Origin: Paracoccus aerodenitrificans
GTDB lineage: Bacteria > Pseudomonadota > Alphaproteobacteria > Rhodobacterales > Rhodobacteraceae
Direction of reading: 5' to 3'
Assembly: GCF_027913215.1 (NCBI RefSeq)
Contig: NZ_CP115784.1
Span: 2,542,001 to 2,606,000, forward strand
Length of the DNA stretch: 64,000 nucleotides
Positions 25,214 through 33,767 of the stretch are shown in pieces. A program made the translations under genes and the position numbers. The notes beneath the pieces are model-generated. The model searched no databases, was not told where the DNA came from, and worked only from the letters and a program-made list of their open reading frames with translations. How positions within the stretch are numbered: position 1 is the first letter of the stretch; each line of letters opens with the position of its first letter.

Positions 25214-26121
25214 GAGGCCCCCCGAAGCTTTTCATGCCGCAGGAAGCTCTCGACGCCGCGCCACTCCAGCAGGTCGATGCAGCGACCGTCACCAGCCATA
25301 ACAGTCACGATCTGCCCGTCGATATTCTGGATCTGGCCCGGAAGTCCGATATAGTACCCCTCGCGCGGATGAACACGCGCTGCCGTAATCGTCACCTCAG
25401 CCCCTTTCGATGCTCTTGTCGTTGCGCCGGGATACGGAGGACCGACCGCCCGGATTAACCGGTCAATCTCAGTGGCGGGCAGCGACCAGTCGATCATCCC
25501 GTCCTCGGCCCGCCGCCGCGCACAGATTGTTGCGTTTTCATGGTTCTGAGGCATTGCTGGACGGTTTCCTGCCGCCAGATCAGCAACAAGAGGCGGCAGC
25601 AAGCAGGCCATCTCGGCCACTGCTTTATCATAAAGCTCACGCACGGTGATCCGGTCCGGATCGATCGTGAAAACGGATTGCGCGGCGATGGGTCCGTCAT
25701 CCACGCCCTCGCCGATCCAGAACAGCGTAGCACCGCCCTGAGACTGCCGCGTCAGGATCTGCCACGGAAGCACAGCCCGCCCCCGCATCCGTGGCAGGGG
25801 CGAAGGATGAAAGCCCAGAACACCGAGACGCGGCAAAGCAATCATCCCGGGTCCTATAAGCTGAGACCAGCCAATAATCATCACCAGATCGGGCTGAAGC
25901 TGGCGCAGCGCAGCCATCACCTCATCGCTTTCACTGCGCGGAGACCGCATCAGCCTGAGCCCGTAGTCCGCGGCCAGAGGACCAAGATCAGCAAAATCGG
26001 AATGAGCGCCGGCCAGTTCAACCGGCAACGTCACGACCAGATCCGGCGACTGCCCTTTTTCGCATAAAGTGCGCAAGGCGACTGCCGAACCCTCAACAGC
26101 GCCGATAAAGGCCGTTTTCAT
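25207..26121 (-). CDS. Sugar N-formyltransferase (methionyl-tRNA formyltransferase fold)
   Basis: A 304-residue formyltransferase. The 10-formyl-THF domain has VLGFHPSPLPRMRGR and a TLFWIGEGVDDGPIAAQ stretch. Of the family triad Asn-His-Asp, H105 and D141 are present, but the asparagine position is G103. A smaller C-terminal domain (about 205-304) follows, as in Fmt and ArnA. It is not the housekeeping Fmt, since its neighbours are all sugar genes and the motif differs. It probably formylates the 4-amino group of a sugar nucleotide made by the adjacent aminotransferase. It overlaps both neighbours by 4-7 bp, which implies a single mRNA. Confidence 0.85.
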   Translation of the reverse strand: MKTAFIGAVEGSAVALRTLCEKGQSPDLVVTLPVELAGAHSDFADLGPLAADYGLRLMRSPRSESDEVMAALRQLQPDLVMIIGWSQLIGPGMIALPRLGVLGFHPSPLPRMRGRAVLPWQILTRQSQGGATLFWIGEGVDDGPIAAQSVFTIDPDRITVRELYDKAVAEMACLLPPLVADLAAGNRPAMPQNHENATICARRRAEDGMIDWSLPATEIDRLIRAVGPPYPGATTRASKGAEVTITAARVHPREGYYIGLPGQIQNIDGQIVTVMAGDGRCIDLLEWRGVESFLRHEKLRGASC

Positions 26122-26735
26122 GACCGCCCCTCAATCGCGCTGCCGAAACGCTGTTGCGCCCATTCCCGTGCCATTTCCAGCCTGTCGGGGTCGCGAACTT
26201 CACCGCGAAGCGGGACCAGAAGCGTTTCCAGCATGATCCGGAGATCCAGCGAAAAGCTGCGATGCGTGACATACCAAAGATCCAGGGCGAGCTTTTCATC
26301 ATTGGTCAGCCGCGTATTGCCACTGACCTGCGCCCATCCCGTCAATCCGGGTGGAACGGAATTGCGAATTCTACCCAACTCACCGAAGCTTTTCAGCGTC
26401 GAAGGCAGCAGCGGGCGCGGCCCCACCAGCGACATGCTGCCCCGGACGATCAGCCAAAGCTGGGGAAGTTCGTCAGATCTCAACCGGCGAATCAACCGAG
26501 TCAGGCTGGTCTGGCGCCGATCATCAGGAAGCAATTGCCCATCCGCATCACGATCATCCGTCATCGTGCGGAACTTATAAACGACCAGGCTCCGCCCGTC
26601 CTTTCCCGCCCTGATCTGGAGGAAAATAATCGGCGATCCAAGTTGCATATAGAGAATTAACGCTACCATTAATTGAATTGGCAGCGAAATAAGCAGCAAA
26701 ATAGCTGCAATGGGAAACTCCAGCACTCGTAACAC
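26118..26735 (-). CDS. PglC-like polyprenyl-phosphate sugar-1-phosphate transferase
   Basis: This 205-residue monotopic enzyme has the length of minimal PglC-type transferases. One N-terminal hydrophobic segment (FPIAAILLLISLPIQLMVAL) is followed by the catalytic core: VVYKFRTMTDD, the Asp-Glu pair D88-E89 in RLRSDELPQLW, SMSLVGPRPLLPS, and PPGLTGWAQVSG. It transfers a sugar 1-phosphate from a UDP-sugar to undecaprenyl phosphate and so begins the repeat unit. It is first in the minus-strand set and overlaps the formyltransferase by ATGA. PglC itself uses a bacillosamine derivative, which fits the neighbouring amino-sugar genes. Confidence 0.92.
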   Translation of the reverse strand: MLRVLEFPIAAILLLISLPIQLMVALILYMQLGSPIIFLQIRAGKDGRSLVVYKFRTMTDDRDADGQLLPDDRRQTSLTRLIRRLRSDELPQLWLIVRGSMSLVGPRPLLPSTLKSFGELGRIRNSVPPGLTGWAQVSGNTRLTNDEKLALDLWYVTHRSFSLDLRIMLETLLVPLRGEVRDPDRLEMAREWAQQRFGSAIEGRS

Positions 26736-26793
26736 ACTACTGACCTGTACTTAACAACCACCCTTGCGGGCATTTGCACTTAGCCTGTGTTTT

Positions 26794-26808
26794 CATTGCA
26801 TTGCAATG
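26794..26808. promoter_or_regulatory. Perfect palindrome CATTGC-ATT-GCAATG in divergent promoter region
   Basis: A 6-3-6 inverted repeat lies in the AT-rich 202-bp space between the PglC-like gene (minus) and the GT4/Wzz operon (plus). It sits 59 bp from one start and 130 bp from the other, a sensible place for an operator controlling both. I found no second copy in the other intergenic regions I read. Confidence 0.4.
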
Positions 26809-26937
26809 GCAAAGAACGCAACCTTCGTGATAATCGTGGTTAAGTGATGATATTTTTCCTAGTTTTTAATTGCCTCTCAAAGAATATGCTTTAGGTTCCT
26901 GCCCCGTATGTAACGAGTAAACCGCCGGCTGTTTCCG

Positions 26938-28107
26938 ATGAATAAAGAACGAGTTGCGCATGTTATTACCGGTACAGCGGTAGGTGGCGCAGAGATCATG
27001 CTTTTCCGATACCTCCGCAGTATCGAAAAGGATCGCAATAAACATATTGTCGTGTCCCTGATGCCGTCCGGCCCCGTCGCGTCGATGATTCGCGATCTGG
27101 GGGTCGAGGTGGTGGATCTTGGAGCTGGATCGGTCGGGCAGATCCCGGCGGCGATCATCGGGCTGGCGCATTTCTTTTCCAACCGCAAGCCGACAGCCGT
27201 GCATGGCTGGATGTATCATGGCTGCCTGGTGGCTACATTGGCGATCAAGCTGAGCGGCTGTCGCAATACTGGTCTGATCTGGGCGATTCATCACTCGCTG
27301 TCCGACCCGGCAAATGAAAAAAGATCAACCCGCGCCGTTCTGCGCGGGCTTCGCCTGCTGTCAGGACGCGCCGACCGGATCACATATTGCTCGAGAGTTT
27401 CCGCAAAGCAGCATGAGGAATACGGTTTCCCGCCCTCTCTGTCCGATTTTGTTCCCAATGCGATCGACACGGATGAGTTCCGACCGAATGCTTCTGCACA
27501 CGAAAGGCTGACCGCCATCGCCGGAATTCCAGCCGGGCGGGCCGTCGTCGGCACGATTGCACGCTCCCACCCGATGAAGGATCATCGCAGTTTTGCAAAG
27601 ACGATTGCCATCCTTGCCGGACGCGGAATTGACATACACGGGGTTCTGATCGGGGAAGGCCAGCCTGACGGGCCAGCAGTTCAGGAAGCACAAGCTGCAG
27701 GGATCGGCCACCGCCTGACTGCCCTGCCCGTGCGCAGCGATATTCCTCTTCTGGTGCCGGGCCTGGACATCTATTTGCTGTCCTCCGCCTGGGGCGAGGC
27801 GCTGCCTCTGGCTGTCGCCGAGGCAATGGCCGCAGGGGTGCTTCCCGTAGTGACGGATGTCGGGGATTGCGCGTGGCTGGTCGGGGACTGCGGAAAGGTC
27901 TGCCCGCCCAACCGACCAGATCTTCTGGCCAATTCCGTCAGTGAGCTGCTTCACCTGACCGAACCCGAGCGAGAGCGGCTTCGTACTGTCTCGCGGCAGC
28001 ACATCATCAGCCGCATGGCGATGGACGAATATATTTCCCGGCATGAACGGCTTTATCGACAATCTTATAAGAGCCGCACGATGTCGCGGCAGCGGATGAC
28101 AGCATGA
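26938..28107 (+). CDS. Glycosyltransferase family 4
   Basis: A 389-residue GT-B transferase. The N-terminus (VAHVITGTAVGGAEIMLFRYL) has the GGAE acceptor-domain motif. The C-terminal domain has VVGTIARSHPMKDHRSFAK, a nucleotide-sugar loop, and SSAWGEALPLAVAEAMAAGVLPVVTD with the conserved glutamates. It is the first gene of a plus-strand operon with overlapping ends: GT4, Wzz-kinase, polysaccharide lyase, ExoF-like protein and sulfotransferase. It would add one sugar to the lipid-linked oligosaccharide. The donor is unknown. Confidence 0.9.
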   Translation: MNKERVAHVITGTAVGGAEIMLFRYLRSIEKDRNKHIVVSLMPSGPVASMIRDLGVEVVDLGAGSVGQIPAAIIGLAHFFSNRKPTAVHGWMYHGCLVATLAIKLSGCRNTGLIWAIHHSLSDPANEKRSTRAVLRGLRLLSGRADRITYCSRVSAKQHEEYGFPPSLSDFVPNAIDTDEFRPNASAHERLTAIAGIPAGRAVVGTIARSHPMKDHRSFAKTIAILAGRGIDIHGVLIGEGQPDGPAVQEAQAAGIGHRLTALPVRSDIPLLVPGLDIYLLSSAWGEALPLAVAEAMAAGVLPVVTDVGDCAWLVGDCGKVCPPNRPDLLANSVSELLHLTEPERERLRTVSRQHIISRMAMDEYISRHERLYRQSYKSRTMSRQRMTA

Positions 28108-29969
28108 ACAATACGACACGCATTTCGGCCCGGAAGGCCGTTTCACCCGCTCGCGCGCAGCGTATGGACAGTGAAGAATTCATCCAGCTGATGCGGCGCA
28201 ATATCTGGATGCTCCTGAGCGTAGCCGCTCTTGTGATGGGCGGAACCTATTTTTATTTGTCCCGCCAACCGCCTTTATACTCATCGGAATCGGCGATGGC
28301 CCTGACCAATTCCGAGGTACGGATCAGTCAGGTCGACACACAGCTTGAAGTGTACGATCTCACGCGTGCACGGGTAGAAACAGAACTCGACAGGCTGCGC
28401 TCCCGCAACTTCGCCGAGCATATCGCGAAGGCGCTGAACCTGTTTGACAATACGATCTTCCTGCCAATCGAGGAAGGCGACCCGCGGCTTGGCAGCAATG
28501 AACGCGCCCGCGACGTGGTCGATAAGGTACTGGGCGCCTATGAGCTGGAGCGGTCGGGTGAAAGCCTTGTCATCTCGATCAGGTCAAAGGCGAACAGCCC
28601 CGAGCTCGCTGCGTCTATTGCAAACGGGGTGGTCGACAGTTTCATCGAAACATCGGTGAACCAGCAGGTCGAAACGCTTGAACGCTCGACCGAATATCTG
28701 CGCCAACAAGTTGAACAGACGGGTGAGGATCTGACGATACAACAGATGGAGTTGGCGGATTTCATCCGTGAAAACCTTCTGGACGACGAAGAACTCCCCG
28801 AAAGGCTGCGTCGTGAACGCACGCATATCGCCTCGGTACTGGAGGTGATGGATACCCGGAACGAAGGCGACACGGCTGAGCGCAGACGTCTTGAAGCAGA
28901 TCTGGCGAAGGTCGAAGAGCAGCTTGGTGCCCGTACCCGCAATGAAATGCAACTCAGCCGGATGGAACGTACCGTTGATCTGCTGGGTACGCGATATCAG
29001 ACAATGGTCGAACGGCTGAGCCAACTTGAGCCTCAGCGCGACCAGATCCAGCCCGATGCAAGGCAGATCACCCGCGCCGAAGTGCCGTTTGAGCCCTCTT
29101 GGCCCAATATTCCCACGACGATGGCGCTGGCGTTACCCGCCTCTCTGGTGCTTGGGTTTATCCTCGCCATGCTACGCAGCACAATGAATCGCCAGATCTG
29201 GACCGGCGCACAGGCAGCGCATGTCAGCCAATTGCCCAATCTCGGCAACCTGCCGCGCATCCGCAGGCGCGGTCTGTTCAGCCGGGATCATCAGCCGATC
29301 TGGTTCCTGCGCCGCTTCCCACGTTCGGAATACAGTGAAGCGATCCGTTCATTGCTGACGATCTGGTCCAGCCAGGATTCGCGCGACCGCAGCCCCAGAA
29401 TCGCCATGATCACCTCGGCACTTCCGAATGAAGGTAAGTCAACCGTCTCGACCTCGATGGCAGCGATTGCTTCGCTGGAAGGGCAGCGCGTTCTGCTGCT
29501 GGATTTCGATACGCAGCGCGGAGGGGCCAGCCGGATTATCGCTAACGATCCTCGTGCTATCCGTGTCGAGCGGCTAATTTCCGGCGATCTGAAGGTGAAT
29601 GACGCAGTCGTCCCGGTTGAAGGTTACGATGGCCTTCACCTTATCCGGTTTGAGCAGAATATGATGCTGACTCCGCAACTTGCCGCCGAATTCGCGCGGA
29701 AGCTGATGCCGCGCCTGATATCGGCCTATGATCTGATCGTAATGGATACACCACCGACGCTGGGTGTTGCCGACGCGGCAAGGCTGGGCGTCATGGCGGA
29801 TGAGACACTCGTTGTCGTCAGAGCCGGCAAAACGCCCGAACGCGCACTTCTGAATTGCGTCGAGCGCCTGGAGGATAGCGGCATCAAACTGGCCGGAACC
29901 GTCATCAACGATATCGAACCGCATCGTTACAGGCAGCTCAATCTCGGTGGAGGCTATGGGTATTATTGA
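28104..29969 (+). CDS. Wzz chain-length determinant fused to tyrosine autokinase (BY-kinase)
   Basis: This 621-residue inner-membrane polysaccharide co-polymerase combines GumC/ExoP-like and CpsD-like parts. The N-terminal membrane helix is near residues 35-52, and the periplasmic coiled coil runs to about 320. A second helix (TTMALALPASLVLGFILAM) follows, then a cytosolic P-loop kinase: Walker A SALPNEGKST with K445, Walker A' VLLLDFDT (D467) and Walker B YDLIVMDTPP. The C-terminus is short and ends in GGGYGYY, with a further tyrosine in HRYRQ; these are the likely autophosphorylation sites. It controls chain length and export with the ExoF-like protein. It overlaps its neighbours by 4 and 14 bp. 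Confidence 0.93.
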   Translation: MNNTTRISARKAVSPARAQRMDSEEFIQLMRRNIWMLLSVAALVMGGTYFYLSRQPPLYSSESAMALTNSEVRISQVDTQLEVYDLTRARVETELDRLRSRNFAEHIAKALNLFDNTIFLPIEEGDPRLGSNERARDVVDKVLGAYELERSGESLVISIRSKANSPELAASIANGVVDSFIETSVNQQVETLERSTEYLRQQVEQTGEDLTIQQMELADFIRENLLDDEELPERLRRERTHIASVLEVMDTRNEGDTAERRRLEADLAKVEEQLGARTRNEMQLSRMERTVDLLGTRYQTMVERLSQLEPQRDQIQPDARQITRAEVPFEPSWPNIPTTMALALPASLVLGFILAMLRSTMNRQIWTGAQAAHVSQLPNLGNLPRIRRRGLFSRDHQPIWFLRRFPRSEYSEAIRSLLTIWSSQDSRDRSPRIAMITSALPNEGKSTVSTSMAAIASLEGQRVLLLDFDTQRGGASRIIANDPRAIRVERLISGDLKVNDAVVPVEGYDGLHLIRFEQNMMLTPQLAAEFARKLMPRLISAYDLIVMDTPPTLGVADAARLGVMADETLVVVRAGKTPERALLNCVERLEDSGIKLAGTVINDIEPHRYRQLNLGGGYGYY

Positions 29970-31335
29970 CAGAAAAATGCTCAGGGCGCTGGGGTTGACG
30001 GCGCTTACCCTTTCCCTGCCTGCATCAGCATTCGCCTCTGGCCCGGCCTTCCCCGGAGCTAGCGGCTATGGTGCCTCAGCAACCGGATGGCGCGGGGGTG
30101 AGTTGGTCACTGTAACCAATCTTAACGATGATGGCGCAGGCAGCCTGCGGGCATGCGTCGAAAGACAGGGCCCGCGCATCTGCATCTTTCGCATCTCGGG
30201 AACAATTATACTCGCAGCGCCACTGATGGCCCGCTCTGATCTTTACATCGCCGGTCAGACAGCCCCCGGCTATGGCATCCAGTTAAGGATGCGCGATGCG
30301 ACGCATGGGCCACTCATCATCAAGAATGCCAGCGATGTCGTTGCGCGTTTCCTGAAACTGCGCCCCGGGCCGGGATCAGAGGAAAGCCCCGCGATCGACG
30401 CGCTGACGGTTGAAAATGCCTCGCGTCTCTATCTGGGCAATCTGTCTATGATGTTCGCCTCGGATGAGACGTTCAACATCCATGTCTCGGGCGGCGAAGC
30501 CGTGGATATCACGCTTGCCGACAGCATTCTTGCCTATAGTCTGGATAATTCAAACCACCCGGAGGGTAAGCATTCGAAGGGCGCGCTGATCTGCTCGGAT
30601 GAGGGCAAGATGAATGAATGCGGGCGAATCAGCCTGCTGCGCAACATCTTCGCACATCACCGCGACCGCAACCCCGATATCAAAGCCACTTCTGCCGGCC
30701 CGGTCGAGGTCATTAATAATATCTTCTACGATCCGATCAGCCAGTTTGGCGAGTTTTACGATCTCATCGGCGAAACACGCATCGCCTATATTGGCAATGT
30801 GGCGATCGCGGGGCCATCAACCTCAGCCCGTGCGGGCGCGGCGGTTGAGTTATTCGACTGGACAGATGGCAACCCGATTTCCGTCTGGGCCGAGGGGAAC
30901 GAGGCGCGATCCTGTAAGGAAGAGCGAGAGATTGCAATCATAGATCCAGCGATGGCCGATTTTCAAACCTCAACCCGATTTGCCCTGACGGTCGATCCGA
31001 TGCCAGTCGGCTGGTTAATGGAGCGTATACCCGCTACGGCAGGTGACGCACTTCCGGATCGCCGTCACCGGGATGAGCTGGATAAGAAAGTCCTTGGCGA
31101 TCTGGCCAATTGCCGCGGGCACGTCATTGACAGCCCTGAGGATGTTGGCGGCTGGACCGATATTGGCGGGTTCGAACCGGATCCAGACCGGGATGGCGAT
31201 CTGCTGCCCGATGAGTGGGAGGCAGCGACAGAGGGGCTCGACCCCGACCGAAAGGACGATCCTTGGGCAGACCCGGACGGCGACGGGATGACGACTGTAG
31301 AAACATGGCTGGCAGCGCTTGCAGGTGACGAATAA
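29956..31335 (+). CDS. Secreted family 1 polysaccharide (pectate) lyase-like protein
   Basis: A right-handed beta-helix protein of about 459 residues. ATG 29956 (MGIIDRKMLRALGL) gives a good signal peptide ending near ASAFAS; GTG 29947 and ATG 29977 are alternatives. PL1-like features are FPGASGYGASATGWRGGE, VTNLNDDGAGSLRACV, ICIFRISGTIIL and RFLKLRPGPG. HHRDRNPDIKATSAGPVEVINNIF follows in the region of the family's catalytic arginine. The C-terminus has acidic calcium-binding repeats (DPDRDGDLLPDEWE and DPDGDGMTTVE) resembling thrombospondin type 3 or dockerin loops. It probably trims the polymer made by this locus or releases it from the cell. It overlaps the Wzz-kinase end by 14 bp. Confidence 0.82.
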   Translation: MGIIDRKMLRALGLTALTLSLPASAFASGPAFPGASGYGASATGWRGGELVTVTNLNDDGAGSLRACVERQGPRICIFRISGTIILAAPLMARSDLYIAGQTAPGYGIQLRMRDATHGPLIIKNASDVVARFLKLRPGPGSEESPAIDALTVENASRLYLGNLSMMFASDETFNIHVSGGEAVDITLADSILAYSLDNSNHPEGKHSKGALICSDEGKMNECGRISLLRNIFAHHRDRNPDIKATSAGPVEVINNIFYDPISQFGEFYDLIGETRIAYIGNVAIAGPSTSARAGAAVELFDWTDGNPISVWAEGNEARSCKEEREIAIIDPAMADFQTSTRFALTVDPMPVGWLMERIPATAGDALPDRRHRDELDKKVLGDLANCRGHVIDSPEDVGGWTDIGGFEPDPDRDGDLLPDEWEAATEGLDPDRKDDPWADPDGDGMTTVETWLAALAGDE

Positions 31336-32597
31336 TGTCCAAACCTCGTAACACTGCTCCGGCTGCCGCCCATCTTATTAACCACTGGCGACGGGTGCTG
31401 TCGGCGGCAGCGATGTTATTGTCATTCGTGATGCCTCAGCCACTTGCTGCGGAACCTTACCGCCTTCACGCCCAAGACCGGTTAATGATCCGGGTACTGA
31501 CTTGGGATTATGGCCAGAATAACCTCACCGGCTGGCAGGATCTTTCCGGTGAGTACAGTCTCAGCCCGGAAGGCGATCTGCATCTGCCTCTGGCAGGTAC
31601 AATTTCAGCGATGGGGATGACGCAGGCCGAACTGATCACGGCAGTTTCCGACCTTCTCCGGCGTCGCGCAGGTCTGGCGGAGCCTCCGCAGCTTTCGGTG
31701 GAACTGATATCCAGTCTGCCGGTCTATGTTTTGGGCATGGTGGAAACGCGCGGTGCGGTTGAATTCCATCCCGGCCTGACCGCCCGGCATGCTCTTGCCC
31801 GTGCCGGAGGGGTTTACCGCGTTCAGACCGGCACAGATATGCTGCGCGGCATCATGCTGTCGGGCGAAGTGACTTCGGCTGAAAGCAGTTTGCGCTGGTT
31901 GCGGGCCGAACAGACCCGGATCCGGCAAGAGCTTGGGGAGTTGGAATCCGGTAACGTTCAGCCCGATAACACATCTCGGCCTCAGGATTTTCAAAGCCGT
32001 TTGCAGAATGCTGATGCGATGGCACGTCAAGTGCGGCTTGAAAGCACCGTGGATCTGCAAAACGTTCTGCAGGAACGCGCCGAACGTCTAAACCAGCAGC
32101 TTGAACTGCGAGACCGGCAGATCGCCCGCACCCGGGAAGAACTTGCGGGGGTCGAGTCGCTCAACGAACGAGGACTCGCGGTGAATGCGCGGGTGACGTC
32201 CCTGTCGACGCAGCTCAGCGATTTTGAGGCACAGCGGCTGGAACTGGAAACTGCTTTGCTGCTGCTGGATGAACAGTTGAATCAGGCTCAGCGCGACGGC
32301 AGTACGATTACAGCCGATGCTATAGCTGAGCGGCTGCGCCGGCTCGTAGAGCTGGAAGCGGAAATATCAGCCGCAGAGATAGAAGCGAATGCGGCGCGTG
32401 AACAATATCTGGCCGTGACCGGCACGCCTGCACCGCAACAATCTTCCGAAGGGCCTGTACAAACCGAGCCCCGTTATACGCTGATCAGGGGCGCGGAGGC
32501 GCTGGTGATCGGTCCAAACACAGAACTGCAGCCCGGCGACACCTTGCAGATCACGGTCCCTACAATGCCGGAAACCTCTCAGGAAGTCCAGGAATGA
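31335..32597 (+). CDS. ExoF-like periplasmic/outer-membrane polysaccharide export protein
   Basis: A 420-residue protein with a signal peptide ending near PLAAEPY. The polysaccharide export domain follows (YRLHAQDRLMIRVLTW, SGEYSLSPEGDLHLPLAG), then an SLBB-like part (LPVYVLGMVETRGAVEF). A long helical coiled coil with many Q/E/R runs from about residue 180 to 360. Length and layout match rhizobial ExoF rather than Wza, which lacks the coiled coil. No lipobox cysteine is seen. It would form the periplasmic conduit with the Wzz-kinase. The ATG shares one base with the preceding TAA. Confidence 0.87.
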   Translation: MSKPRNTAPAAAHLINHWRRVLSAAAMLLSFVMPQPLAAEPYRLHAQDRLMIRVLTWDYGQNNLTGWQDLSGEYSLSPEGDLHLPLAGTISAMGMTQAELITAVSDLLRRRAGLAEPPQLSVELISSLPVYVLGMVETRGAVEFHPGLTARHALARAGGVYRVQTGTDMLRGIMLSGEVTSAESSLRWLRAEQTRIRQELGELESGNVQPDNTSRPQDFQSRLQNADAMARQVRLESTVDLQNVLQERAERLNQQLELRDRQIARTREELAGVESLNERGLAVNARVTSLSTQLSDFEAQRLELETALLLLDEQLNQAQRDGSTITADAIAERLRRLVELEAEISAAEIEANAAREQYLAVTGTPAPQQSSEGPVQTEPRYTLIRGAEALVIGPNTELQPGDTLQITVPTMPETSQEVQE

Positions 32598-33445
32598 CAA
32601 ACTCCACGCCTCTGCCCAGCTTCATCATCGCCGGTGCAGCAAAATCCGCAACCACCTGGCTTCAGCAGTCACTGCAGCAATCCCGCACAATCTTCATGCC
32701 CGATCATGAGCCCCATTTCTTCGCCCGTAATTATCAGCGCGGAATGGAATATTATCATGCGGAATTTGCCGAAGCGCCCAAAGATGCGCTGCGTGGCGAA
32801 AAGTCCAACAGTTATCTGACCATGCCTGCGGCAGCCGCGCGGATTCACCGGCATATCCCGGAAGTTCGGCTGATTTTCCAGCTTCGTGACCCGGTAGCGC
32901 GTGCCTATTCGGATTACGCAATGCTGTTTCGCCGGGGGGAGGTCGACGACAATATCCGCCGTCATCTCGATCCCGACCGAGCAGCCAATGAGCGCTTCCT
33001 GAATGACGGTCTTTATGCCGAGCATCTTCAGCGGTTCTACGATTTGTTCAGCCGTGAACAGATACTGGTCCTTCGCTATGAAGACATATCTCGCGACGCG
33101 GTTGGCCAACTTGACAGTATGAGACAGCATCTGAAACTGTCAGAGCAATTTGCGCCGCCGATTTCCGAAAGGGTGAAGGATGCCAAGGCAAAAGCCGTAC
33201 CACGTCCTATGCGGCGTATCCTTACTCCGCTCCGCCCTGTATTGGATCCGATCCGGCACACTTCTGCAATCTCACGGGTGCGTGACCTCGTAGCAAAGCC
33301 GCAATATTATCCGTCTTTCGATCCTGTCCTGAAAGCTGAGTTAGCTGATTTTTATCGCCCGCAGATTGAAACCCTCCGGATACTTACAGGAGTTGATTTC
33401 CAAGGCTGGATCAGTGCCGGATCAAAGCGAACCGAATCGGAGTAA
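32594..33445 (+). CDS. Sulfotransferase 1
   Basis: This 283-residue cytosolic sulfotransferase uses PAPS. The 5'-phosphosulfate loop is IIAGAAKSATTWLQQSL near the N-terminus. The 3'-phosphate site is LIFQLRDPVARAYSDYAM, with arginine and serine in the usual places. EPHFFARNY and GEKSNSYL are also typical of the heparan/O-sulfotransferase-like group. It is the last gene of the GT4-Wzz-lyase-ExoF operon and overlaps the ExoF-like gene by ATGA. It probably sulfates a sugar of the repeat unit before export. A second sulfotransferase lies at 41152. Confidence 0.9.
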   Translation: MTNSTPLPSFIIAGAAKSATTWLQQSLQQSRTIFMPDHEPHFFARNYQRGMEYYHAEFAEAPKDALRGEKSNSYLTMPAAAARIHRHIPEVRLIFQLRDPVARAYSDYAMLFRRGEVDDNIRRHLDPDRAANERFLNDGLYAEHLQRFYDLFSREQILVLRYEDISRDAVGQLDSMRQHLKLSEQFAPPISERVKDAKAKAVPRPMRRILTPLRPVLDPIRHTSAISRVRDLVAKPQYYPSFDPVLKAELADFYRPQIETLRILTGVDFQGWISAGSKRTESE

Positions 33446-33767
33446 TCGCAACTCAATTGGTTTCGCAATCCATTTTTGGTTAAAATTTTTACCTTTGCGC
33501 AACTCCGCGCAAGCAATATTGTACCACCACCCGCATAAGTTGCGATTATTAAGGTTAATAACAATCCACACAATAGGTAAGTTTCTGTAAAGCACTTATA
33601 AAATCAATTATATAACGTTAACCTTTACAATATTATGGACTGATCTGTTTTTCCTAACCCCATTCAAAATGAGGGGTTTATTTTTCACCGAACATGGCAT
33701 CATAGCTGCAGGAAGATAACTCGTCTTTGTTGTCTGGGACTGGCTTTCAAAATGGTACGAAAAGCCA
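33446..33767. other. AT-rich intergenic region before the CapD-like gene
   Basis: This 322-bp stretch holds no credible gene. It is much richer in A/T than its neighbours. It contains an inverted repeat TTGCGC-n6-GCGCAA (33495-33512), a hairpin with a T-run (listed separately) and probably the promoter of the CapD-like gene. Confidence 0.6.
33656..33685 (+). terminator. Putative terminator downstream of sulfotransferase 1 operon
   Basis: AACCCCATT and AATGAGGGGTT form a hairpin with a 3-base loop and a small bulge, followed by TTTATTTTTC. It lies 210 bp after the sulfotransferase stop, which is far for a simple operon terminator. It may instead act in the leader of the CapD-like gene. Confidence 0.5.
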
